A DNA stretch of 64,000 nt from Terriglobia bacterium. GTDB taxonomy: Bacteria; Acidobacteriota; Terriglobia; Terriglobales; Acidobacteriaceae. Where the stretch lies: contig JAIQEU010000005.1 in NCBI GenBank assembly GCA_020073665.1, positions 159,887 to 223,886 on the forward strand, in the 5' to 3' direction. This document shows, piece by piece, positions 1 through 7,965 of the stretch (positions are counted from its first letter, which is position 1; every line of letters starts with the position of its first letter). Both the position numbers and the translations under genes were made by a program. The notes below the pieces were generated by a model, which worked only from the letters and a program-made list of their open reading frames with translations, was not told where the DNA came from and did no database searches.

Positions 1-2951
1 CGATCGCTGCCGTTCCAGCGTACTACTGACGCGGGCGTAAAGCCGGTGCCGTACGCCCGCAGAGTGAACGCCGGAGCGCCAGCGCCCACGAAGCGAGGAA
101 AAGGGTATCCAGGAGAAAGCACCGGGGCGGGATTGACGACGCTGACCGTCAGCGCATTCGAAGTGCCACCGCCGGGCGCGGGGCTGAAAACCGTGACCTG
201 ATGCGCTCCGATGGACATGATGTCGCTGGTCACGGTGGCCTGCAACTGCGTGCTGCTGAGTGCCGTAGTGCGAAGGTTGGTACCATTCCAACGCACGACC
301 GAGCCGACGACGAAATTGGTGCCGGTCAGAGTAACCTTGACGCTGGCGCGCGAGGACTCGACTGGAAGTTGAAGTGGAACGGGGTTCGGGGCGATATCGG
401 TCAGCGTCGGCACAGGATAGGAAGAATAAACGTGGAAGAACGCGGGGGCGGATTCGCTGCCGCCGTTCGGTGGCGGGTTGAAAACGGTGATTTGCGCGGT
501 ACCGGCTGCGGCGAGATCGCTGGCGGTGATGTTTGCCGTCAACTCGCCGGCGTTCACGAACGTGGTTGACAAGTCCTTGCCGTTCCAGCGGATCACGGCG
601 CCCGGTAGAAAACTCCGACCGATCACGTGCAGAGAAACCCCGGGGTTGGCGGCCAGCACACTGAAGGGCGAGAGCTGCGTGATCACGGGCGTCAGTTGGC
701 CAGTTTGCCAGAGGATGGAAGAGTTGTCGGTCAAGCTGGCTGTGTTGAAGCTGAACTGGTTCGCTGCGCTGCTGTTGGACTGCACACCGACGGTGGCGCT
801 GGCGCCTCCGTTCACCTCCTCGGCGCACCCTCGCCACGGGTCATTCGGGTCATATGCGCCCAGTTCTACATCCGCGTAGTTAAACAGGATGTCGCTGGAG
901 TTTTCGAAAAAGACAATCTGAAATGTCGCGTAATCTCTGGGCGATTCCGACCACAGGCAGGCCATGGCGAAGGCATTGCGCCACTCGATTACGAGTTCGC
1001 GGTTGGGTGCGGTTCCGGTCACCTCCCAGCGCACACTGCCAGAAAGGTCGTCCCAGAAGGGGGCGACCAAAGTCGCGGCGCCCGAAGCTGGGAGCGGCGA
1101 GTTGTCCCATTCGGCGAACGGCGCGAAGAAAGTGACGTTGCCGTTGCTGCTCGCATTCAGGGTCGGGAAACTGGCGTCGCCGAATTGAATGGGGAACGGC
1201 GGGCGGATCGTGGTGCTGTCGTCGTCTCGTAAATGCAAATCCGTTCCCACGATGTCGCGGTAATGGAAAGGAACAGCGGTGGAGTATGTGTAGGCAGATA
1301 GCGGAGGGAGGACATGAACAGTAACAACATCGTTGTTCGGAAATGCCAGGGTGTGGTTGCCGATCTCCGAGGCGAGCCATTGCCGCTGGGCCACATAGAT
1401 CCCGTCATTGGCTTCGACATCGGGCGAAACGCCGTCGTCAGCCAGAGTGATTGTCTCCGGGCCTCCGTCGAGGGCCACTTCCAGCAAGCCGTTCGGGGCC
1501 CCGCAGTTGATGTTGAGGACCGTAAACGTCAAAAAGTCGCCGCCCAATAGGTAAACATCCGCGTCCTGCGGCTGCAGTCGCGATTGGAGTACGGAGTGTG
1601 AGCAGGTCATCGCACCGTACGCGTTGAGCCGCTTTTGCGCAATGGTGTTGGCGACCGAGGGCACGGCGTCACCACCCGCTAGAAGCAGGTTCTTGATGGT
1701 TTTCCAATCGCGTGCCGGGTCTTGCGCCTTTAGCAGGGCAGCGACACCGGTGACGTGCGGTGCGGCCATGGAGGTGCCGGAGTACACAGCATAACTCTTA
1801 GGAAGGATGGTACTCAAAATCTCGTTGCCCGGCGCTCCGAGATGAACACTATGGCGGCCGTAGTTGGAGAAATCCGCCAGCGCATCGTTGCGGTCAGTGG
1901 CGGCGACCGTAATCATGTGAGGGAGGCCGTAGTTGGCGGGATAAAAAGATAGAAGATCGTTATTAGCCCCCGCATTTCCGGCGGCGGCAATGAAAAGAAT
2001 GCCGCGTTGGCGATGGGAGTCAACGGCGTCCTTCTCGGCCTGCGAGAAACCAGCGCCGCCGTAACTGTTATTGGTAGCCACCAGGTTGACGCCGTTGTCT
2101 TTCATCAGCGCGACATATTCCAGGCAGGTGATCATGGCTGAACTGGTTCCCTCGCCACCAGAGTCCAGAAACTTGCAGGCCATCACCTGCACGCGCCAGT
2201 TGATCCCCACCACGCCGGTGCCGTTGTCGCCCCTGGCGCCGATGGTGCCGGCAACGTGGGTGCCGTGACTGTTGTCGTCAAGCGGATTGCAAGTCATCGT
2301 GATCGCGTTGAATCCATGCGTGCCCGCGGCACATGTGATCGATCTGCCGTTGAGCGTCACTGTATAACCGGTGGGACTTGACCAGACGTTCGCGGCCAGA
2401 TCCACGTGAGTGGAAGCCATCCCTGTGTCGATGACAGCTACGACCACGCTCGAGTCGCCGGTGCTGAGGCCCCAGGCCTCTGGTGCGTGGATGTCCGCGC
2501 CGGGCGTCCCGCCGGACTGGCCGGTGTTGTGCAGGTTCCACATGTCCGGATAGAGCGGGTCGGTAGGGGTAAGCGGCGCTTGTGCGGCCTGGCGGAAGTA
2601 ATTGGGCTCAGCGTACAGAACGTCGGGGCGCGAGCGGTAGTAGCGCCTGGCCTGTTCGACCGACATTCCCGCAGGCAGACCGACGAGTTGCAGGTTTTCG
2701 ACAACGCGGAATTCCTTCAGGACTGCGGCGCGGACCAGACCATGTTCCGCCTGAATGGCCTGCTTGCTCATCCCGCGGCGGAAACGGACGAGCAGTTGAT
2801 TCGGCACATACTTCGCTCGATCGCCCGTTCCACCTTGAGCGGCAGGCGCAATGCGCTGGCCAGCCGGACTCCCCGGGCTGCCGTACGCGATCCCGCCTAA
2901 CAGTGCCACGCCGAGCAGACTTGCCACACATACGTGACGATGCCAAAGCAT
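1..2951 (-). CDS. Secreted subtilisin-like (S8) serine protease with IPT/TIG repeats, 3' end cut by window edge
   Basis: At least 983 codons are open from ATG 2951 to the left edge, preceded by a GGGAGG ribosome site. A hydrophobic signal peptide (about 1-24) is followed by a propeptide-like region containing VPNQLLVRFR and YAEPNY. The S8 catalytic domain shows all three signatures: VIDTG (Asp175), SHGTHVAGT (His229) and SGTSMAAPH (Ser394). Beyond about residue 490 is a beta-rich region resembling extracellular NIDO-type modules. From about 750 there are IPT/TIG-like repeats, each containing a V(V/I)RWNG core; the third is cut at the edge. I infer a secreted or surface protease whose Ig-like repeats give reach or binding. 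Frame continuity was checked on several separate lines of sequence. The true C-terminus lies outside the window. Confidence 0.93.
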   Translation of the reverse strand, partial: MLWHRHVCVASLLGVALLGGIAYGSPGSPAGQRIAPAAQGGTGDRAKYVPNQLLVRFRRGMSKQAIQAEHGLVRAAVLKEFRVVENLQLVGLPAGMSVEQARRYYRSRPDVLYAEPNYFRQAAQAPLTPTDPLYPDMWNLHNTGQSGGTPGADIHAPEAWGLSTGDSSVVVAVIDTGMASTHVDLAANVWSSPTGYTVTLNGRSITCAAGTHGFNAITMTCNPLDDNSHGTHVAGTIGARGDNGTGVVGINWRVQVMACKFLDSGGEGTSSAMITCLEYVALMKDNGVNLVATNNSYGGAGFSQAEKDAVDSHRQRGILFIAAAGNAGANNDLLSFYPANYGLPHMITVAATDRNDALADFSNYGRHSVHLGAPGNEILSTILPKSYAVYSGTSMAAPHVTGVAALLKAQDPARDWKTIKNLLLAGGDAVPSVANTIAQKRLNAYGAMTCSHSVLQSRLQPQDADVYLLGGDFLTFTVLNINCGAPNGLLEVALDGGPETITLADDGVSPDVEANDGIYVAQRQWLASEIGNHTLAFPNNDVVTVHVLPPLSAYTYSTAVPFHYRDIVGTDLHLRDDDSTTIRPPFPIQFGDASFPTLNASSNGNVTFFAPFAEWDNSPLPASGAATLVAPFWDDLSGSVRWEVTGTAPNRELVIEWRNAFAMACLWSESPRDYATFQIVFFENSSDILFNYADVELGAYDPNDPWRGCAEEVNGGASATVGVQSNSSAANQFSFNTASLTDNSSILWQTGQLTPVITQLSPFSVLAANPGVSLHVIGRSFLPGAVIRWNGKDLSTTFVNAGELTANITASDLAAAGTAQITVFNPPPNGGSESAPAFFHVYSSYPVPTLTDIAPNPVPLQLPVESSRASVKVTLTGTNFVVGSVVRWNGTNLRTTALSSTQLQATVTSDIMSIGAHQVTVFSPAPGGGTSNALTVSVVNPAPVLSPGYPFPRFVGAGAPAFTLRAYGTGFTPASVVRWNGSD

Positions 2952-3122
2952 CTCACACCTCCCGGATCTCAGTGGACCTAGGCAGCTGGCCTTGCGCCTG
3001 AGTACACCTCAGGGGGTGCTGCGTCTCAACTGGCGGGAACTGCTCTTCGGAGAGGCGCCCAAAGCTACCTGTTCATTGTCTCGCCCTTCAGCTGTGCTGA
3101 CTAAGGAAAGGTGGAGGGGAGC

Positions 3123-3176
3123 AGACTGGTGACTCCCAAGTTGGAGCCCAGGCTGGTGACTCCCAAATCGGAACCG
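3123..3176. repeat. Two tandem copies of a 27-bp imperfect repeat
   Basis: Units 3123-3149 and 3150-3176 both carry CTGGTGACTCCCAA and differ mainly in their last third. The period is a multiple of three. On the minus strand one frame reads two nine-residue units (GSDLGVTSL, GSNLGVTSL) but has no start codon, so it may be a remnant of a coding repeat. Confidence 0.6.
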
Positions 3177-3424
3177 TTGAGGTGGAGGCAAATCGGGTTC
3201 TTATGAGACGTGCTGAATAGTTAGCTGTCGTAACATTGCCATTGGACCGGCAGCCGCACTAGTCATCCGAAGGATCGAAACGAACTCGACCGCTGGAGCC
3301 ATCCTGCCGCTCAACCCGGGGCTTTCGTGCGCAAGCCCGCCCTACCCGACCGTTCTCCTCCTGGTGATAAACACAGAGGTACCACTCCCTCCGGAAAGCG
3401 CTCTGAGGCCGCCCCATTCCCGGG

Positions 3425-3430
3425 TACAAT
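3425..3430 (+). promoter_or_regulatory. -10-like hexamer, possible leaderless promoter of the secretin gene
   Basis: TACAAT ends 8 nt before ATG 3439 and no Shine-Dalgarno sequence lies between. Transcription would start at or next to the ATG. No clear -35 element is visible. Confidence 0.4.
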
Positions 3431-3438
3431 CGGGGTGT

Positions 3439-5280
3439 ATGCGCGGCTGGATGCCTATTCTCGCGGTGGTAGCGCTGGGCGTGGCGGCTTGGTCTACCGA
3501 CCAGCCACAGGCCGTGCCGGTCGTGCCCTGCGGCCAGGGTGACCAGCAAGCTGTCGGCTGTAATCCATCTCCAAAGGAATTGAAGGAGGCGCAAGCCGCC
3601 TTCGCAAAAGGCTTGAAACTGCAGAAGGCGGAGCGGGGTGACGAGGCGTTTGAGCGCTTCGAGACTGCGGCTCGGCTGGCTCCCAAGAACGTCGATTACG
3701 CCACCATGCGCGAGATGTCGCGCCAGCAGTTGGTGTTTGAGCACGTGGAGCGTGGCAACTCCGAGCTGCAGAAAGGCCACCCCGTGGAGGCCCAGGCGGA
3801 GTTCCGGAGCGCCCTGCAGCTTGACCCGCAGAACGAATTTGCCCAGCAGCGCCTGTACGACGCTCTCGGCGAGTGGGCCCCCAGCGTGTCCTCCACTCCG
3901 CAGGTACTGGCCGACGCAGGCGAAGTGAGGCTCGCTCCCCGCTCCGGGCTACACGATTTCCATTACCGCGGCGATGCCCGCGGGCTGCTCACCCAGATCG
4001 CGGAAGCGTTTGGCGTGTCGGCCATGCTGGACGACTCGGTGGTCGGTCGACAGATACGATTTGATCTGGAGCAAGTAGATTTCTACACGGCCATGCGGGT
4101 GGTTTGCGACATGACCCGCACCTTCTGGACGCCGCTGGGCACCAGCCAGATTTTCATGGCCGCCGATTCCCCGGATTTCCGCCGCCAGTTCGACGGCTTG
4201 TCGCTGCGAACCTTCTACATCCCGGCGTCGAGTGACCCCAAGGACCTCAACGATATCGTCAACCTGCTGCGGCAGTTGTTCGAAATCCGATTTGTGACCC
4301 CGGAACCCAGTACCAGCACCATCATCGTACGTGCGCCCCAGCGCGTGCTGGATGCGGCCACGCAGTTGCTGGAAAACCTGGGGGACGGGCGCCCGCAACT
4401 GATGCTTGATTTGAATGTGTACGAGGTCAGCCACACGCTGATGCGGAACATCGGGATGCACATTCCCAACCAGTTCCAGTTGTTCAACATTCCCGCCGGG
4501 GCGCTAGCCGCGCTGGGTGGGCAGAGTATCCAGGACCTGGTCAACCAGTTGATCTCAGGCGGAGGCATCAACCAGGCGGGGTCGCAGGGGATCGCCGCCC
4601 TGCTGGCGCAATTGCAGGGACAGCAGAATTCCATCTTCAGCCAGCCGCTGGCCACGTTTGGTGGCGGGTTGACCTTCATGGGATTGAGCCTGGGCACAGC
4701 CAGCGTGCAAGCCTCTCTGAACGAGAGTTCGGTAAAATCGCTGGAGCACGCTTCCCTGCGCGCCGCCCAGGGAAACCAGGCCAGCTTCAAAGTCGGTTCG
4801 CGGTATCCCATCCTGAACGCCAGCTTTGCCCCAATCTTCAACACCCCGCAGATTTCCCAGGTGCTCCAGAACAACACCTTCCAGGCAGCATTCCCTTCTT
4901 TCAATTACGAAGATATCGGGCTGACGCTGAAGTCCAAGCCTACCGTCAACAGCAATCTGGATGTGAGCCTGGAACTGGAAATGCAGATCCGTTCGATTGG
5001 AACAGCCAGCTTGAATGGTGTACCCGTGATCTCGAATCGTGAATACAAAGGCGCCATCACCCTGATGGATGGACAGCCCGCCGTAGTCGCGGGATCGGTC
5101 TCCAGTACCGAACTGAAAAGCCTGAGTGGAATCCCGGGCCTGGCCCACGTCCCCGGGCTGAACAAGGTGACAGCGACCAATAGCAAAGAAGAGGACGAAG
5201 ACGAACTTCTAGTCGTCATCACGCCCCACGTGGTGAGCCGCCCCAACGACAAGACCTCGGAAATCTGGATGGCGAAGTAA
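3439..5280 (+). CDS. TPR-containing secretin (GspD/PilQ family)
   Basis: Outer-membrane secretins form gated channels for type II secretion or type IV pili. ATG 3439 gives 613 aa starting with a hydrophobic signal (MRGWMPILAVVALGVA); an in-frame start at 3364 would add 25 residues in front of it. TPR-like helices (about 45-137) precede a short STN-like domain (about 177-224), an N1-type domain (about 258-314), and the C-terminal secretin beta domain (about 430-600), which ends with the typical LLVVITPHVV motif. A Gly/Gln-rich insert sits around 365-400. No other type II or IV assembly genes are adjacent. An AMIN/STN protein at 38.4 kb could be a partner, but this is inference. Confidence 0.88.
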   Translation: MRGWMPILAVVALGVAAWSTDQPQAVPVVPCGQGDQQAVGCNPSPKELKEAQAAFAKGLKLQKAERGDEAFERFETAARLAPKNVDYATMREMSRQQLVFEHVERGNSELQKGHPVEAQAEFRSALQLDPQNEFAQQRLYDALGEWAPSVSSTPQVLADAGEVRLAPRSGLHDFHYRGDARGLLTQIAEAFGVSAMLDDSVVGRQIRFDLEQVDFYTAMRVVCDMTRTFWTPLGTSQIFMAADSPDFRRQFDGLSLRTFYIPASSDPKDLNDIVNLLRQLFEIRFVTPEPSTSTIIVRAPQRVLDAATQLLENLGDGRPQLMLDLNVYEVSHTLMRNIGMHIPNQFQLFNIPAGALAALGGQSIQDLVNQLISGGGINQAGSQGIAALLAQLQGQQNSIFSQPLATFGGGLTFMGLSLGTASVQASLNESSVKSLEHASLRAAQGNQASFKVGSRYPILNASFAPIFNTPQISQVLQNNTFQAAFPSFNYEDIGLTLKSKPTVNSNLDVSLELEMQIRSIGTASLNGVPVISNREYKGAITLMDGQPAVVAGSVSSTELKSLSGIPGLAHVPGLNKVTATNSKEEDEDELLVVITPHVVSRPNDKTSEIWMAK

Positions 5281-5305
5281 GGACCGAGGAGAATGCAACC
5301 TCAGC

Positions 5306-6223
5306 TCACTTTGCTTCCTTCTCCGCAAAATCCACCAGACCCTTGAGAACGTCGTAAGAAATCCCGCCGACATTGTCGATTTTTCGTCCGTTGATGAAAA
5401 GGGTGGGTGTACCGGTAACATCCAGGGAGCGGCCCAATTCGAGGGAGCGTTCCACGCGGCCCGCAGTTTCAGGCTTAGCAGCGCAGACGGCGATGTCGGC
5501 ACTCTTGGCGCCAGCCGCATCGGTCAAACCGTTGAGCTTTTCATCTGCGTTGGCGGCGGTAATGTCTTTCTGGGCATCGTAAACGCTGTGGATGAACTTC
5601 CAGAATGCGTCGTTGTTGGTCCGGCCAATGCAATCCGCGTATTCTGCAGCCTTTTGCGCCCAGTCATGCGTCGGGATGGGGAAACTCTGGAACACCAAGC
5701 GGGCGTTCTTGGACTCGGACATGAGCTTGTCGATGGTGGGCTGTGCCTGTTTGCAGTGCGGACATTGCAGGTCGCTGAACTCGACCACCATGACGGGCGC
5801 GCTCGGCGGTCCCTGGGAGGGCCCGGTCATCTTCTTGCGCAGTTCCGCTTGGGCAGCAGCGAAGGGATGCGGCCCGAAGGGGCTGATCTCGCCGCTGATG
5901 GCGTGGGCACCGTCGGCGGAAACGTAGAACTTAATACTCCGCGGCCCCTGTGGACCCGTGACGATAACATCGACTTCGCTGAGGCCTCGGGCAACCGACG
6001 GCTTGATCTCGAGGACTTTCCAGCTCACATCGGGGTCGTACGCGAACATGTCGTGCAAGAAACTGTTGACGGTGTCCTCGGATGGCAGGCCGGCAGCACT
6101 GGCCCCAGGCGCAGCGGCGTGGGAGGCAGGCTTGGCGGCCGGTTTCGCCGTCGGTTTTTCCTGCGCGCTCAAGGTCAGGGACGACAGCAATACGCAAAAC
6201 AAAATGGTCAGTTGACGATGCAT
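5306..6223 (-). CDS. DsbA-like periplasmic thiol-disulfide oxidoreductase
   Basis: The 305-aa protein has a signal peptide (about 1-20) and an Ala/Pro-rich linker, then an N-terminal module of about 75 residues and a DsbA/DSBA-like thioredoxin domain. The active-site motif CPHC is at 154-157 and the cis-proline loop reads GTPTLF. Proteins of this type exchange disulfides on exported proteins. Convergent with the secretin, with a 25-nt gap. A ribosome site (GGAAAGG) precedes the ATG. The N-terminal module resembles extensions found in many acidobacterial DsbA proteins; its role is unknown to me. Confidence 0.9.
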   Translation of the reverse strand: MHRQLTILFCVLLSSLTLSAQEKPTAKPAAKPASHAAAPGASAAGLPSEDTVNSFLHDMFAYDPDVSWKVLEIKPSVARGLSEVDVIVTGPQGPRSIKFYVSADGAHAISGEISPFGPHPFAAAQAELRKKMTGPSQGPPSAPVMVVEFSDLQCPHCKQAQPTIDKLMSESKNARLVFQSFPIPTHDWAQKAAEYADCIGRTNNDAFWKFIHSVYDAQKDITAANADEKLNGLTDAAGAKSADIAVCAAKPETAGRVERSLELGRSLDVTGTPTLFINGRKIDNVGGISYDVLKGLVDFAEKEAK

Positions 6224-6268
6224 GCAAACCTTTCCGTTCCTGATGAGTTGTAAAGCAGTCTCTGTTTC

Positions 6269-7909
6269 CTACACATCCGGCTGGGCGGCGATCGGGAAAC
6301 GCCGGCCGTAACCAAAGGCCTTGGCCGAAATCTTCAGTCCCGGGGCAGCCTGCTGGCGCTTGTACTCGCTCCGCTCCACCATGCGAATCACCCGCCGCAC
6401 CAGGGCAATGTCGAATCCGCGGTCAGAAGCAATCTGCTCGGCGGTGTGCGATTCCTCGACGTAGTCTTCCAGAATCGCGTCCAGTACTTCGTACGGCGGC
6501 AGCGAATCGCTGTCTTTCTGGTCGGGCCGAAGTTCAGCCGAGGGCGGCTTCTCCAGGCTAGCTTGCGGAATCACCGGGCGACGCGAATTCACATAATGAC
6601 TCAACCGGTACACCATGGTCTTGGGGACATCGGAGATCACCGCCAGTCCACCCACCATATCACCATAGAGCGTGCAATAGCCTACTCCCAGTTCGCTCTT
6701 GTTCCCGGTGCTGAGGACGATGCCGCCAAACTTATTGGACATCGCCATGAGTAAACTGCCCCGCACGCGCGACTGGATATTCTCCTCGGTCACGTCTTCC
6801 TTGCAACCGGCAAAACTTTTCTGCAGAGCTTTCTTGTAAGTATCGAAGATTTCTGAAATGCCAATCAACTCGAATCGGATACCCAGGTTTTGCGCCAGGG
6901 TGCGGGCATCGTCAATCGAGCCAGGCGAGGAATATGGTCCTGGCATGCCGACGCCGATGACGTTTTCCGGCCCCACGGCTTCGGCGGCAATGACGGCAGT
7001 CAGAGCAGAATCGATCCCGCCGCTCAACCCGATGATGACTTTCTGAAAGCTGCATTTGCGCACGTAGTCGCGCGCGCCCAACACCAGGGCGGCGTAGGCG
7101 CTGGCCTCTTCCCCTTCCAGTTGCGCGTGCATGTCGCCGGTGAGTTGATCGGAATCGAAATAGACGAGGTCCTCTTCAAACGACTTGCCCCGCGCGATGA
7201 CCTTGCCAGTTGCGTCCAGAACCATGCTCGATCCGTCGAAGACCAAGCTGTCATTTCCTCCCACCTGGTTCACCATGGCGACCGGGACATGGTAGTTGCG
7301 TGCAATCGTGGCCAGCATGTCGCAACGCAGTTGGCGCTTCCCCAGCCAGAACGGAGAGGCAGAGATGTTGAGCAGGAAGTTGCCGCCGGCGTGGATGAGC
7401 GCCTCTACTGGATCGAAGGTGTACAGGCGTTTGTTCCAGAAATGCTTGTCGTTCCACGCGTCCTCGCAGATGGTGAGGGCCATCTGTTTGCCGCAGAATG
7501 GGAATAGGACCTGGCTCTTGGCGGCGGCAAAGTTGCGCATCTCATCGAAGACGTCGTAGGTCGGCAGCAGCATCTTGGACTGCAGGAATGCGACTCGGCC
7601 GTCCTTGAGCAACGCTGCCGAATTCATCACCGACTTGCCCGTCTCGGCCTGTGCCGGCGTGGCCAGGCCGCAGATCACGGCGATTCCCCGGGTCTCGGCG
7701 GCAATGCGTTCCACGCTTTCGCGATTGTGTGCGACAAACGAAGGGCGCTCGACCAGGTCGCGCGGCGGATAGCCGCAGACCGAGAGTTCAGGAAACAGGA
7801 TCAGGCCAGCGCCATCCGTTTGCGCGCGGCGCGCAAACTCAATGATGCGGGAGGCGTTGCCCTTGAAATCCCCTACCGTGGGGTTGATCTGCCCCAGCGC
7901 GATCTTCAC
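6269..7909 (-). CDS. nadE: Glutamine-dependent NAD+ synthetase
   Basis: Catalyses ATP- and glutamine-dependent amidation of nicotinate adenine dinucleotide to NAD+. GTG 7909 gives 546 aa, the usual length, starting at the conserved KIALGQINPTVGDF. An N-terminal nitrilase-type glutaminase domain has the Glu41/Lys112/Cys148 triad (FPELS, SKMLLP, TICEDAW). A C-terminal synthetase domain has the SGGIDS pyrophosphate loop (296-301). The frame stays open upstream to 8260, but that extension is low-quality sequence overlapping the next gene. A TACACT hexamer ends 6 nt before the GTG. nadB, which acts earlier in the pathway, is at 27 kb. Confidence 0.96.
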   Translation of the reverse strand: MKIALGQINPTVGDFKGNASRIIEFARRAQTDGAGLILFPELSVCGYPPRDLVERPSFVAHNRESVERIAAETRGIAVICGLATPAQAETGKSVMNSAALLKDGRVAFLQSKMLLPTYDVFDEMRNFAAAKSQVLFPFCGKQMALTICEDAWNDKHFWNKRLYTFDPVEALIHAGGNFLLNISASPFWLGKRQLRCDMLATIARNYHVPVAMVNQVGGNDSLVFDGSSMVLDATGKVIARGKSFEEDLVYFDSDQLTGDMHAQLEGEEASAYAALVLGARDYVRKCSFQKVIIGLSGGIDSALTAVIAAEAVGPENVIGVGMPGPYSSPGSIDDARTLAQNLGIRFELIGISEIFDTYKKALQKSFAGCKEDVTEENIQSRVRGSLLMAMSNKFGGIVLSTGNKSELGVGYCTLYGDMVGGLAVISDVPKTMVYRLSHYVNSRRPVIPQASLEKPPSAELRPDQKDSDSLPPYEVLDAILEDYVEESHTAEQIASDRGFDIALVRRVIRMVERSEYKRQQAAPGLKISAKAFGYGRRFPIAAQPDV

Positions 7910-7915
7910 CCTCTC

Positions 7916-7921
7916 AGTGTA
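7916..7921 (-). promoter_or_regulatory. -10-like hexamer ahead of nadE
   Basis: TACACT on the minus strand ends 6 nt before the GTG. The intervening GAGAGG resembles a Shine-Dalgarno sequence but touches the start codon, which is too close for normal use. Confidence 0.3.
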
Positions 7922-7965
7922 AAGGCGGGGATGCAAAGGAGCCAAATCGCCGGGCCGGCGCCCGC

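Larger units (their letters stand above)
2952..3438. other. Intergenic region between divergent protease and secretin genes
   Basis: This 487-nt stretch holds the divergent upstream regions of the protease and the secretin. I see a 27-bp imperfect tandem repeat (3123-3176) and a TACAAT hexamer just before the secretin start. No convincing gene or structured RNA is visible. A possible in-frame secretin start lies upstream at 3364. Confidence 0.5.
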
